A stretch of 64,000 nt of DNA from Marsupella aquatica (lineage: Eukaryota > Marchantiophyta): positions 12,648,001 to 12,712,000 of the forward strand of contig OZ316896.1 of the NCBI GenBank assembly GCA_973895155.1, in the 5' to 3' direction. The position numbers and the translations under genes are program-made. Under the pieces are notes generated by a model. The model did not search any database. It was not told the origin of the DNA and worked only from the letters and a program-made list of their open reading frames with translations. Numbering within the stretch: position 1 is the first letter of the stretch; each line of letters begins with the position of its first letter. Shown here piece by piece: positions 37,528 through 51,156 of the stretch.

Positions 37528-38324
37528 GTCTCTACCCCTACTCTACCTTGGCTATGTGCGGCATTGGCTTGGAACCCAGAGCTCTGGTTTGCGAAGTGGG
37601 TCAGTCATTGTTGGCTTGGGACGTTTTGAGGGACACTTGGAGGCCTGGGTTAGCGGGGTTCTTGAGGGTGTTCCTGGATGTTAGGCCTATGTGGTGCAAG
37701 ATGATTGGTATTAACCTTTCATCCACGCAACCAGTGGTTAGGTTCGCGGGGGGTCCTTCTCTTGTTTGAGGTTCATGTACTTCACCCCCTCAATTTATTT
37801 TTGTGTGTCTCAATTTTTTTCATCAGTCCTTTTTTGTTGCTCCTTGTTATAACTTGGAATATTTTTCAAAGATTCATTCAAATATGTTTAAATGTTTTCT
37901 AAAGTTTTATAAATATTCTCTAAATATTACATAAAATATTTTTTGAATATTCTTGTAAGATACCTCAGAACTTTCCTAGGCAATGAGGTAGTTTGACGGA
38001 GAATAAAAAATTATATAGAAGGATGCAAATGTTGTGTGCTAGGAAAGAACCTGAGAAGGTTTCAAGTGAGGTGTCCTTCGAAAAACCATCGAAGATTCCT
38101 AGTAAGCTACGTTAGATAAAAAATTCAAGAAATTTGTTAAGGTGGGCCAGCTTTTGAAAGAATCCTTTTACCAAGCATTACAAATATGAAAGCATGATAA
38201 ACATCTAACTCCTTCGCAGTTCTCATCATTACCTAATAGTCTTGCTCATAGATGTGCATGAATGTTGGGCCAAGTCAAAAGGAGGCAACAATCGGTATGA
38301 CGGAGTTGAGATATTACACGAGTT

Positions 38325-38668
38325 TGTTGAGCATAGACAATATTCGCAACGGTAAGCCCATGAACCATCCAACGCACAATAGTCGACACAGAGAGATACG
38401 TGGTTCACCTCCACATCAGGCTACGTCCACAGGAACACACAAGAGCTTTACTGCACTCTAGGCCGACCAGTCATACCAAACATCCACAGCACAAGCTCTC
38501 TCTATCTCTCAACTAGCTCCGTAACAATGAGCCTAAGTTCCACCAGGGTCTGGCATCAGCCCTGGCTATATGCACAACAACACTACCACTAACATTAGCT
38601 AAGTCCTAACCCGAGTTAGACTAACTGTGGTTAGCTCATGAGTCACAAGACTAGAGCAATATCTAACA
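38325..38668 (-). mobile_element. Solo LTR of the Copia-like family (344 bp, subfamily A)
   Basis: Plus-strand ends are TGTTGAGCATAG...ATATCTAACA, with a perfect 5-bp duplication GAGTT on both sides. It has the same length as the 5' LTR at 54741-55084 and shares CACCAGGGTCTGGCATCAGC on the opposite strand, so it belongs to the same subfamily. Confidence 0.92.
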
Positions 38669-39700
38669 GAGTTCTCACAATTTATTCTCATTCTTTGTGC
38701 GACAACAAGAGCCGGTTGTCTCCCCTTCCTCATGCACCCCTTTGCTTCCTGTCCATTCTCATCCTTGGGCTTTTTTGAGTGGAGAATGTTGACTCTTGAT
38801 AGATGATTTTATGGAGCTTCTACCCAATGACTCCCCTCTTCCTTGTCTTGCATGCCATCCTCCTTGACCCTGTCGCCTTCACATCCTGTTTGGGGTTCTT
38901 GTGCCTCTTTTCTGTTTAACCCCCTATGGTTCATATATCTTCCTCCTCCAATTATCTTTCCGTCATTTTGTCCCCTTCGAATGCCCTTGAATTCCCCTTT
39001 CTAACCCCCTCCCTGACGCACCAGTTGCCAACCTGCCTTAGGATCCATTGTGTTGTGCCCCATGGATCTTGTTTCAGAACATTATCTCCCATCTGGTTTG
39101 TTTGCTGGTTCTACTTGAACCCTCTTCATCCTACCTATCAGTTGTGCACTAGAGCAGGCATACATCAAATGAAAGCGCAAGTCACGCAACCCCAGCAAAG
39201 CAAATGAGTCCGGAGGCAGATGCACTTGCGCTCTTATGTTTGCCCCCAAAGGGGTAGAGCAAAGCTATGTCTGTACCACCAACCGCCTATCCTAGCTGAG
39301 GTGACAACATTGTCACTTGTACGAATTTCAAAAGTGAATCGCCATAACGTATCTTCAGTCCTTTGCTATCAAAGTACAAGGTCAACTTAATAGTTTGCAT
39401 GTTCATTAACATTCTTTAATCTTTTGCCAGAATAACATAGGAATCACCAAAACCTATGTTACTTTGCCAAGAAAAACATTCACACTCAAATTTCATACTA
39501 AACACAACCAGTTGGTCACGATGAACCCCAAACGCTTCTCAGTCTTGGTCCCCAAAGTCTATAATAACAATTGTTGGGATAAATCTAGAACAAACAAGAC
39601 AACCTCAACATATGTGAACAATATCCGTAGAACAACGCAAGGGTATTTTTAATGCATTTTGAAGTAATAATTATAAATAGATTAGAAATTAAGTAGCCAC
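38669..39700. other. Stretch without recognised genes
   Basis: Short ORFs only, for example 38926-39207 (+), with no family motif. No repeat structure is seen. Confidence 0.4.
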
Positions 39701-40170
39701 AAAAATCACTTGGCCATTTCTAGGTAATAATATGTTTGTCAAATGTGTGGCATATTAGTTTTACATAGGGGGAGCATATTGGGCATAACATATGGCAGTA
39801 TATAGTTGGTCCATATGTTCAGTGCTAAGTGGTCGGACAGTGTATGCATACTAACTATATATATGCACGTGACACTTGTAAAAAATCATCAGCTCAAAAT
39901 AGACAGCAAATGCAGAACATGAGAATATTCAATCTCACACTACACCACAACACACCATGATGGAGAAACTCCTGAAGGATCCATGGTTCATGAGAAAGTA
40001 CATGTGACAAATGAGGAAGAGAATGCTCTCCCTCCAACCTATACCCCCAAAGGGGGGCTGAGATGTGTGGACCTAAACTAAGCGAATCTTATCCTAATAT
40101 AATCCAAGGTTAATTAACCCTAGTAATGCCAAACTAATTAAAAGTCAAAAACTTGAGTCAGTTCCTAACA

Positions 40171-40181
40171 ATCTCCACCTT
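40171..40181 (-). other. Polypurine tract and LTR start of a Copia fragment
   Basis: The minus-strand reading AAGGTGGAGAT is followed at 40170 by TGTTAGGAACTGACTC, the usual junction of a Copia polypurine tract and 3' LTR. The LTR would extend towards about 39740, but its far end is not clear; a TATATATA-containing stretch near 39860 fits an LTR promoter. Confidence 0.55.
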
Positions 40182-40237
40182 GACTTTAGTTCACACAATG
40201 AGTCAGGTTATACACAATATGTGACTAAGTAATACAT

Positions 40238-40774
40238 TTATAGAGTCTCATCTTTGGCCTTAACATTAACCATATCCACACAATGACTAAAGTCATCGGT
40301 AGGTAAAACTTTGATAAGCATGTATGTTGCACTCTTCTCTAAAGCCACCTTCTCCAGAAACATTTGCTTTGTCTCAATCACCTCATGGATGAAGTGATAA
40401 TGACTGTTAATGTGCTTTGTCCTGGCCTGAAACACAAGGTTCTTAGCCAGATGCAAAGCACTTTGACTATCATAGAGTAGCACTGATCATTCGGGTGAAA
40501 GATCCAGATGACTCACCAATCTTTGTAGTCAGATCAGCTCCTTGGTTGACTCACAGACAACCATGTAGACAACCATGTACTCAGCCTCAGTAGTAGACAA
40601 CATTGCAGCACATGATTGAGTTGCTAACTTCCAATTCATACTACCTCCATCTAACATAAACACATAGCCTATAGTAAACTTCTTGTTATCTAAGTTACCA
40701 ACATAATTTGAGTACAGCCAAGCCGTGTGCTTCCCATGGGAACTTGCATTGGGGAGGCAATGTAGATTAGGCAT
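40238..40774 (-). pseudogene. Copia RNase H fragment with in-frame stops
   Basis: In one minus-strand frame the translation reads GNLDNKKFTIGYVFMLDGGS, STTEAEYMVVYM and, after two TGA stops, LLYDSQSALHLAKN and ARTKHINSHYHFI. These are the conserved RNase H blocks of plant Ty1/Copia polyproteins. The first stop replaces the Trp expected after KELI (TGG to TGA). No reverse transcriptase is found to the right, so the element is 5'-truncated. A polypurine tract and LTR start follow at 40181-40170. The position near LTR, order and orientation fit a 3' end of an old Copia copy. Confidence 0.85.
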
Positions 40775-40789
40775 GGGTGTTGAGGTCCA

Positions 40790-43700
40790 AGTGCATTTGG
40801 CCCCTAGACTCTCAATTGGGTTAGAATCTTGGAGATGGTCACTAGAGTCAGGGCTCGGCGTTTAGGACAAACTAGTTTATTCAGGCCATGAGCATGTTCT
40901 GGGGGCACGAAAATTAGCCAATGAAGGATAGAAAGTGGAGAAGCATGTGCGGCACCTGATGGAGGAGTTGTTCTGGACAGGACTTAGGCAAGAGTGCTAG
41001 AATTGGTGAGGGCACTGGGGGACAAGGTCCACCACTTTGTTTTTCTTGTCTATTGTTGGGTTAGAAAAATTAAATCATAGTGTGCACGGGAGCGTCTCAG
41101 TGGGTTAACTTAGTGTATATTTTGGGATATCACATGCTATCCTAGCCCAATATAAATACACTTATTTTCTAAAGAAAATATTCCAAGAATAGTCTTTATT
41201 TTAAAAATTAATTATGTATTTTATTTATAAAAGGTATATATTAGAAAATATTCTATAAATATGAGTTTATAATACATTTTTTTTGTCTCCCACTCTTTTA
41301 AAAAATTTAGCTAGTTTTTGTAAAAAATACCCATTTTTGATTGCACGTGGTTCCTACGGTTTTTTTTTATAGTTGACCCCCCAATGCGAGGGTGTAGCAG
41401 TCTCAAGTTGTTGTAAAATCATGGGATCAGCTCAACTTGTGATGAGAAAGATCCAAATTAGGGGGCTTTCCCTCATGTATGGCCTTCATTGTAGCAAAAG
41501 GCAGCTTGTGATACTTCAAGACTTTAATGCAAGGACCAGGAGTACATCTGCCTCTGCCTCTGATCCTGGGTTGCACTTAGTCAATGATAAAGTACAAGTG
41601 GAGCTTGGTGGTAATACTATGAGAGGAGCCAAATCCAATGGCTCAATGGCAATGGAGACATGAGTTGCTACAAGTCATTATGTTTGTTTATTAATTGACC
41701 TGAACCCTCTTAAGGAAGAATTATGTCCATAAAGTAGTGTTGATGAAGTTGAGGAGGCCAATACTATGGTCTTGTCATTTATCGAATATATATAGTGGGT
41801 CCTGTAGATTATTATTCCATACATGAAGCTGATGATTGGTATGTACAGTATTATTCTGTGCCTATCACTGTGCATGGGATTCAAAGTTAGTAGTGTATCT
41901 CTTCCTGCTCCAATGTTTAAGTGGGATTTGCAATGGAGCTCTCGGCTATCCAACCAGTAGTATAAGTAGTATATTAGCAAAAGTCCTTCATATAATTATG
42001 AGTAAGGCATCAAGAAGACTTTGTAGTCTAGTGATATTTAATATAGTACTGATAAAATGTATACTCGTATTACTTCTATGATCAATATGTTTGTGGTTTT
42101 GGTTGTCATAGGAAATTTTTTAAATATGGATGAAGGGTATTATAAATGCATTTTATCACTACATTATAAGAATAGGAAGTGTTCTAATTATTGTTCAAAA
42201 TCCCAGTGTTATAACTAACAAGGGAATTAACGGGGAGACAATTCTAATAAGGGGTACAAATGGGGGCTTGATCTCAGGGGGTTCACTTGACTTTGTAGGA
42301 GTGAGGACCCAGGGGTCCAGATCTGACTGTACATAGATCTAACTATCATGATTTAATTCTACAAAACTTTTGCTAGATGAGGCTTCTCAACCCCGTCGTA
42401 GGTGCCACATGCACAAAAGGAAACCTGCTCTCTAACTATAGCTAGCTGAGAATTTGTCAAGGGTACTGCAGTACATTTGTAGTTCAAACCTTCAGCCAAC
42501 TCGCTGCCCAAGCTGTTCGAGGTGGCAGCCCCACTTTTTTCCCCTCTTTTGCCTTTTTCCTTCTTCTCTTTCCGCTTGCAGCTGCCCCACTTTCTTTTAT
42601 CTTCTTTCCCCCTCTCTTTCAGCTTGCAACTTATGATGGGTTACTTCTAGGCATTCCATCATGTAAAGGAGAACCCATCCATATCCAATTTACTGCGAGT
42701 GCAGGTGCCAACGAATGACAGTCGGTACAACAAAAAGTACTTAGTACAGTGTTAAGGGCAAGACCCTTGCATTGCAACATAGGGTCCAGGTTTGAATTCT
42801 TGCACTAGCCACTAACACCCCTACAGGTAATCACACATCAAAATGTGATGATATATGGCGTGCACTCATTGATTTAAAGAAAATAACACAGTTTATCGTG
42901 GTATGGAGCAATATACTAAACCATGTATGTCATATTTTGATGTGCAGTTACCAGGACCCAACTAACATCTGGACGGCGTAATCCCTGGTCCAAGAACCTA
43001 GTAATCTCCTCCTTGTCCAATCCTTGTGCTGAAGGGTGTGTGGAAAGAGAGCAATACAAAGTGAAGCATGAATTGAGGACCTGCAACTGAGCGTTCTGTG
43101 CCAGGTTGGGTTACAATGTTGACACATGGTACTGACATATACACATGACAAGTCAACCATCTTGAGTGCTGGAGGACATTCTATAAGCTTGTACCTGCCC
43201 ATGGATTCAATCTATTTTCTCTCAAAACGAGCTTCAAGCATTTTGGGTAAGTGAGATATCCTTTGCAGGGTCTGTTATTTACACAAAAATATCCAAATCA
43301 ACTACTATAATATGGGATCCCACCACATCTCACCCATTTGTCACTTTACAAACTTGAAAAAGGAGAGAATCATACCTACCATCAGATGTTGTCCAGGGTA
43401 ATGTGAGACTCTTGGATTGGCTAGAAGACCCAAGATTTTTTGTCAGTAGACTACAAAGTATAGTACATGTACTACAGTATAGTGATGAAAATGCTAGCTA
43501 TAACCACATATAAAGTCTTTTTTTGGCGTGGAACATTAAAAGAATAGACGAGCCTGAGATTGAGGCTAGGTTTTAGGCATGGAGGAGTAAAGGGCAGGCA
43601 AATTGACATGAGAAAGCATATTGTCTTTTATGTTGGGAGAGGAATTTTCATTTTTCGGAAGTTTATTTGATCTTTTCTTCCCAGTTTTTTCTCTTTCTTT

Positions 43701-44000
43701 AATCATTGTGTTAGACGGATGAAAAAAAGGAAAGGGAGGGGAGGGGACTGAGGGGAGGGGAGGGGACGTGAGGCAAGCATGGAGGCAATGGGAGGGCAAG
43801 GGAGAGTGGGAGGAAAGAAAGGGACGGCATGGATGGGAGAGGGGGAAAAAACAGTAAGGCAAAAAGTTAACGTGTTCTCTCGGATATAGCCAGCTCATCC
43901 TGGAACTTAGTTACTCAGTTGTCTTGTACCGCAGTAAAACTTGTTAGTCTATCTTAATGAGTCAAATCATGGGCAATTGGAAGAGTTGAGCCAAGTCACT
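40790..44000. other. AT-rich stretch without recognised genes
   Basis: 41110-41300 is very AT-rich. A C/T-rich stretch lies at 42520-42620 and a G/A-rich stretch at 43725-43850. Short ORFs show no known motif. Confidence 0.4.
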
Positions 44001-44024
44001 GCCCTTGCTGCCAAATTCCAACAG

Positions 44025-44351
44025 TGTTAAAGATTGCTCTTAGTCTTGTGACTCAAAGGTTAAGGCACTTAGGCTAACCACAATTAGGGTCGTTAGGTTA
44101 GTTGTGTGTGACCTTGTATATACCAGGGCTAGTGTAAGTCGCTAGTGTGTGGTGCTTACTCATTGTAACGGAGCAACTTGAGGAAGAGGGAGAGCATGTG
44201 TGTTTGTCTACTCTTGAAGTAAAGCTTGAGTGTTCGTGTGGACGTAGCCTTAGAAAAGAGGTGAACCACGTAGAGATTGCGTCTACTACGTGTGCATGGA
44301 ATGAGTAATGATTGGATCGTCATGTTCAAAGGAAGACGTCATAGTTCAACA
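44025..44351 (+). mobile_element. Solo LTR of the Copia-like family (about 327 bp, most diverged)
   Basis: Starts TGTTAAAGATTGCTCTTAGT and ends ATAGTTCAACA. It shares CTTGTGACTC, CTCATTGTAACGGAGC and GAGGTGAACCACGTAGAGAT with the other copies. No clear target duplication remains, which fits an older insertion. Confidence 0.75.
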
Positions 44352-47300
44352 AGCAACACTATCACTTTGGGTGAGCTGCTGCCAAATGCTGCGACAAGCA
44401 TCTAGCACCTACTAGGAGCACGGCCAGTTAGGGCGAGCAGTTGCTCTTGCTGGTACTCTCGCGACCCTAGCTCTATGTGCTTGTTGCTGCTGCATGCTCG
44501 ATGCTCGGTACTTGTTGCCAATCCCGGATGCTGCTGGAGACCTTGCAGCTGTGATGTACTGGGCAATCTCGATTGAGTCACTTTTGGAGGGCTCAGTGGG
44601 AGGGGCTGAGTCGTTGGTGTGGGCTCAATGTTGTGGGGCTTGATGAGACTGGGCTAGAGTGTTGGGGGCTGGATCTTGTTGTGTGGGCCCAATGATGGTT
44701 GATACTCACCAGATGTTGGCTGATGCTGCTGGATACCACTTGGCTGTGCTCTAGTGGTCAATCTTGATCTATCAATGGCAGCTACAATGGATGCTTGTAG
44801 CCTTGGCTATGCGAGTCAGTTCCTTGGCCGGGGCTTGTTTTGATGTGCTCACTTTGGATTTTTGGCCATCTGAATTGGTTTGAGATTTGGTTGTGGTTGT
44901 GCTCTCATTTTGTTCTCCCCTTGACTTTCCTGTATGTGTGCTCCGGTTTTGGCTTTGCCTTCCTGTGCAGCTTGTTATAGTTTCCTTTGCATTCATTTCG
45001 TCCTCCCTTCCCTACATGGCTTGGCTCGGTTGCTTGCTTGATTTGGTTTGGTAACTTCTTAGAGCTTGGCTGTTTCAACCTGTTGTTTGGTTTTTCAGAT
45101 TGACATTATCGTGGCTAATTCAAAATGTGCTCACTCTCTTGGCTGCTGCTCACTCTTGGTCTCGGTGATTAGTGCAAAAAAATGATTCCGCCATTGATTG
45201 GATTTGGTCTAAATGCAAACTTACATTTTCTTTTAAGGGGCAAAAAATTAAATTATAAGTAGTGGTTTCTTTTTCTTACCTTAATGGCACATTAAAACTC
45301 TAATTTATGCTAAAAAAACAAGAATAAATAAATGTAGTGATGGTTTGCCATCTAGCAATGTTGGAAATTTTTGTAATTTATGTTCTCTCTGATCATGCAA
45401 CCCACCTGGACCCTAGAATACCCTAGAAACTCTTACCCATCTTGTGTCCACCTTGCCCTCCAAGCGCTTGCCCTCTCCAACAACATCAACTAAAATGAAA
45501 ACAATGTCACACCAACAAGCATGCACCTGAACAACACTATTGCAACCATAACATGACTACACAGATGATATAGCTAGAATAACAACACTTGTGCAACAAT
45601 CACATTACCACTATGAGAACCCAATTGAAACTACAATCAACTTCTAAAACCACCACATTCATCCCGACCACAAGCACATCAAAGTGGAAATGATTATTGT
45701 GCAATGCATGGACACACAACTCAAAAGTTCACCTAAGTAACCTCCTCCACACTTATTTTCTTCAATAACTTACTCCACAACATCGTTTGAACAACAAAGT
45801 CTCTGCAATGCATGGGAATTGTCACGCTAGCAAGACATAGCCGCAATGACCAATATGATTGGTTGTAATGACCACAACAATGTCGTGCAATGCATGAGCA
45901 TTGGGCTATCAAACACATGGCCTCACATTCAAATTCAAGCATCATAGTATGCATTAACTCTTCATTGGGAGGATCAATTTCTATTCTTTGAATATATTCT
46001 GTACACTAAACTTGTGCACCTTAGAACATTGTCAAAATGACATGGCAGTCATCCTTGTCTTACATGCATTTTTTTGCCTCTCCTTCACATGTTTTTTGCA
46101 ATGCATGGGCATTCGGCTAGTTTTACATGACAAAGCAAAGCCGATAATAGTGATATCCTTGTATGGTAAGGGAAATAGGCAAAAATATCTATGATTTTCA
46201 TGAAAAAGAGCAAAACGAATTATCCTCTTGATATAGGAGCTATCCTTTGCTTGGTATCAAAAATGTTACTCCCATCAAGGCTAGGACGGTGAAAATTACC
46301 TTGCATTGTTATTTTTTGATACCAAATGTATATCTTTTACATTTTTACATTTTGTTTCACCCGGCTGTTTCCTTTATCAACTGGCCGTTACTTATGTCAC
46401 CCTAGGGGTCCAGTAGGTGACATTTTATTTCAGCTGGCCATTTTTCTTGTCACCCTCTACTTGTCCATGCACACGGACAGCACTGTTGCTTTTCTTTGGT
46501 TGGCGCTATCATCAAAATGACTTTCATAGCCAATTTGGGTGATCTAAACAGGACTCACTTTGTCCTGTTCCTGATGTGGAGCTTGCCATCTAGCGTGATT
46601 AGCCACACGGTGCATTGTTGTATCTTCTCTTTTACTTTTTGGCTGTATCCGTTTTGACTTGCTCAATACTTTTGTCTAGCTCAGGTTGAGAGACGCCATT
46701 CTGTGCAAGAGATTTAACACAATCGAATGGTTTAGTCATTTTCTTTTGTGGTTTCTTAGTTGTCACCTTCGCCACTTAGACCTGTGGTGTTCCTCATTTT
46801 GTCAAACCTCGTGGGTTCTTCTAAGCCCCATCTTGTAAAGTATTTGTCTTTCCAAACAGCCATCTGAGGTAAACCTGTGTGGTTTAGTCGGAAGTCAGTG
46901 CTTGGGATATGGGACTGTACAAGATGCATTCAGAACCTTATCTATCAGAACGAGAACCCAGCATATTACTAAAGTAAATTAGGACCCACACGGACCAATT
47001 GATCAGGCGATGAATAAAGGCTCCCATTCATTCTTGTTCTACTTGACAACTGGCTAAAGTTTTACAATTTACACGGTACCATTGATATCTCGTATGAGTT
47101 GATTTGAAATTTGAGAAATTTCGTAGAGCGCCATTCTTCAATTTATGTACTTTTTGTCATTCGGTATTGCATTTATGTTGACCGTGGAAAACAGTCCAAA
47201 GTTTAGAATATCAAGCACTTGGTCCTTGGACCATGCGGTGGGTGAGATAGTCCCAGCACCTGAAATTTGGAAAATGAAAAAACAATAATGTCCCGAAGAA

Positions 47301-49800
47301 TGTCATGAAATAGGTACACCAGCTTATTGGTTGACATTTCCACACAATAAAGTGCCCCCTTTTTGAATCCTTTTGGTACCCCGTCAAAATTTGGCCGGTG
47401 TGGAGGCGAAATTCAACGAAGGGAAGCAGCACTGGACAGGCAAGCAAAGATGCCATAAAGGAGAGATGAAGGGGACGAGTAGCTCTCTCATAAAGCGATA
47501 GGGTAGCACTTAAAACAAAACAAAAGCTGTGGAAATCCTGTTTTGAAAATTTTCAATGGACAGCTTGGATGTCGGTTCTACGAATTGGAAACGCACGGAT
47601 AACTGTTGAATGAATGATAGCTTCTCTGGCACTTGAAAAGTCTTCATGTCTAATAGACATGGAGACCTCGGTTCCCCTGGGCTTACTTGTGATTCCTGGT
47701 TGAAAAGTGCTTCGGAGCCAAAGAGAACTTGGGTGCAAAGAATCCCTTTTGACTCCTCTCTAGAATAATGAGGGCCTGCTTTATCCTTCAACCAAGTGAG
47801 AGGCAGTGGTTCCACATACATGGCAGCAACTTGTGGTGCTGCTTGCCGGGTCATCTACAGATACAAACTCATAGGGATCTATAGCAGACCAACAGCAATC
47901 CAAACTAGGTATTATTGAGTTCTGATAGCAAATGTTTGATAAGCCTTCCCACATGAAGTAAGATATTACAACTTCAAACTAAGGAATCTTCCCTCAAACA
48001 TAGTGTATAAAAAATCAGTTTAAAAAATTTATTTTTAAACCAAGAAATGGAACATTGCAATGGAGGATAAATAAAAGACTACGTGCGCTATTGGGTTTGA
48101 GCTATAGTAGCTAGAAACTAAAACACAATTCATCCACCTCTCCATCAAGCAACCACACCGACAAGCCTCCATCCATGATTCCATCTTTATGCACAATACA
48201 TTGGTACCCAAAGGACCCTAGTTGCATACGTGCTTGCTGCAGCCTTTTCAAGCCTCAAAGTTACAAGCTGAATGGACTGTTGTTGTGCTAGTGCTCGAGG
48301 GGACATTCAAAAGTTAGGAGGCAGTCACAAAGGTTGCACACAAGGTTCCTTTCAGGGTGGCTTTACAAGAACTTGCAGGCAGTTCTATTTTCCTCTTCTA
48401 TGTTTGAGATGCAATCCTGGCCATTCAAATGTGTGATCAGGCCACCCTTCACTTTACAAGAACTGGGCAGCAGTTTCACGCTAAATCATTGTAGATCCTA
48501 GCCATCTCCTTTTTTTTTTTGTCTAATCTGTGTATATTTCTTTGTCAAAAACTTAGACCATCTCAAGGAAGTCCAAGAGAATGTGTAATGGTCAGGAGCA
48601 AACTGTAATTTATCTTCAGGGACTTTGTATTTATTATGTCCAGACCTACCTCATTTTGGCTCAGACATTTTAACTTTAGTGTATGCAACTGCCCCCTCTC
48701 CCTTTGCTTTGGATGGGAGCACACTGAATGGACACTAAGGTCTTTGTAAAGCCCCTCTCAATAGCAAGTATGTAAGTGTTGTCTGTCCCATTTCCTCTAC
48801 CCACAAGCAAATATAACATATATTCACAAATGTCACCCTTGAATTATTTTGCAAGATGACTCGCATATATCAGTGTCCCGACAGGGAGCAAGGTAAATAA
48901 GAACTCGGAAAAAAAGCAAGAAAAGTTAAGTGAAGAGTTAGTAAAACTGATTTTATCTAGTACGAGTCACCTTCGTTGCCACAAAATTAAAAAAAATGAC
49001 ATGGTTTACCGTCCATTGTAAAATAAAATAGAAAAGACAAGTGAAAGGTGTTTTTGTTCCCGGTTCTCAAGATTTGTCAATGGACTATTGACATATTGCT
49101 TCACAGGTGTCTGACAGCGATCCGTTCTCGACCCAAGACCATACTGTGACATGCGGGTTCATTTGGGCAGTTTCCAGTTCTCCAGCATCTGGTTGGCTTG
49201 TGCTCTGGCCTGTAGAGCTTGTTTTTGTTTGTGTCCTAATTTGTGCAGGGCAGCTTATTTTTTAAGGTTTTTGTCCAATGTGTGAAGGAGAAGATGCTCA
49301 AAATATTACTCTCTGATTAATTTTCCTGATCTCCCTAGATTTAAGGATGTCCACTGGATTAGGGCTAATGGGGCCTGCAATTAGGTGAAACACTGGCTAA
49401 TGAGACACAAAAATACTAGCAATAGCCAAAAGTGGCACAAGGTTTTTGGGGGAGGTGGAATTTGACAAAATCTTGCCACTATACAAAAACTCTACTGCAG
49501 GGTCCTCTCGGCCTTTTTTAATTTTTTTTAAAGAGGCAGACGCCTAGAAAACTTTATTCAGGAGCACCGGGGCAATAGAGAATACAACTGCCTGGAGGGA
49601 GGAGGCAAGGAACTAACCAAAGAATAATTAATGGGGGGCTGAGAGAGGGAGCACCCCCAATAGAATAGTGGGAGGAACACACCCAACCAGACTGCCAATT
49701 TGAAGGGGCAAGCCGTACATGGGAAGGAGGGACCCCAAACGGGAGAAGCAGCTAAATGAACAGACTGAACTTAATTCTTTCCAAAAGGAAAAGGAAAACA
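44352..49800. other. Stretch without recognised genes
   Basis: Four copies of GCAATGCATG occur at about 45697, 45806, 45885 and 46097, each in a similar short context, suggesting degenerate repeats. A minus-strand ORF at 47510-47854 (114 aa) has no motif I know. From about 49500 a T-rich start is followed by a sequence that could be a minus-strand retroposon end. Confidence 0.35.
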
Positions 49801-49962
49801 TAATTAACGGGTTATTTTGCCGCTTTTGGGTGACGAAGCATGGAAACTGACCTCAAGGCCCCCTCTGAAGTTGACGGTCAGGAGCAGTTCAAGCAGTCCA
49901 CCGCAAACTGCAGTCGTAGTAAGGCAGTTGCTCGTTACAGGCACCCGAGTATCGTACCACGT

Positions 49963-50033
49963 AGAACAACGACGGCAGGCGACGGGATGGCTCGTACCCC
50001 TGCAGTGGAACAACGACGGCAGGCGACGGGGTG
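49963..50033. repeat. Direct repeat of 26 bp, two units
   Basis: GAACAACGACGGCAGGCGAC plus GG(G/A)(A/G)TG occurs at 49963-49988 and 50008-50033, with 19 bp between. Confidence 0.85.
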
Positions 50034-50382
50034 AAACGAGGGCGGCACCGACCGCAACGTTGGAATTGATGAGGACCTGAATACCGTAACGATGTGCAAG
50101 TAAATGCAAATGCAGTTCCAGATAATTACGAGTTTTAGGCTTACACAGTGCCGAGACGTATCGGTACCCGGGAGTGACATCCGGCCGTCCATACACTAAC
50201 TGACATGGTGACATCTGCATCGAGTTCCTGACGAGGACGGGATGGATAGTCTGACATCATGCTTCCGGGATTGGCTGAATTTGCAATCATTTTCACACCG
50301 TTGTTTACTTACGATGTGTCGCAACATATAATAGCCGCCGATGGTACCAGGACTGTCCAGATCTTATCGTTAGAAGCATAGT

Positions 50383-50443
50383 ATTATTTCTGGACAGAGC
50401 AGTTTTTGCCGGAACATCAAAAACTGCTCTGTCCAGAAATAAT
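50383..50443. repeat. Perfect 26-bp inverted repeat (hairpin)
   Basis: The arm 50383-50408 (ATTATTTCTGG...) is exactly complementary to 50418-50443 (...CCAGAAATAAT), with a 9-nt loop CCGGAACAT. Such a long perfect stem with a short loop is rare by chance. It could be a young small-RNA foldback or a palindromic insertion. Flanking bases do not pair. Confidence 0.92.
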
Positions 50444-51156
50444 GATTGCGGAGATGATGATATACTCGTTGGGGATCCACTGTTGTCCGCATCAGCATGA
50501 CTTGTTAAGGTAAGGTTTTTTCTTTTTCTCAGATGCTAAGAATATTACTGATATTATTTCATAGATTAATTTGTGACAGACAGATTTTCTTAGGGTTAAA
50601 AACAACTATCAGATTCTGGCTAGGCTGGCGCTAATGGTCAATATCACCTTGTGATGAATGAGAAAAGGTTAAAAATATTCTTTCTCTACTTTTCATGATT
50701 GATTTCTAATTGTTTTATTTTGCTAGATTTAAGCATCCCCGTCAGATTCTGGTTATTGTCTGCCACTAGGTTCGAACTTGGCTTGTCGAAGACAGAAAGT
50801 TTGAAACAACCATTCTCTGAATTTTCAAACAACCTCACTGAAAGTTGGCTAGGTTTTCTGTCTTTTCTGTTTTCTGGCTCCCTTCTAATAGGAGGAAAAA
50901 AATCTTCACAATGCCATACTTTTTCTCAAAGGAGGAAATAACTCTAAATGTACACCACTTGTTAGCAAAATTAGTCCCTAGCTAGTCAAAACTTGGTTTC
51001 AAATATCTTTGCTTTAGTGTTTTGGAAAATCCAATTTTGGAATTCCTCTTTTGGCCATCTAAATCACTAGCCGTAGGCTTAGAAGTGCACTACAAAATAC
51101 CAAGTCCGCAAAAATAAAAAGACATTAAAGAACACTCCTGTGAACACTCCTGTGAC

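Noticed and set aside
47510-47854. Minus-strand ORF of 114 aa
   Set aside because: No motif, splice context or supporting neighbour; it is compatible with chance in a region of this size.
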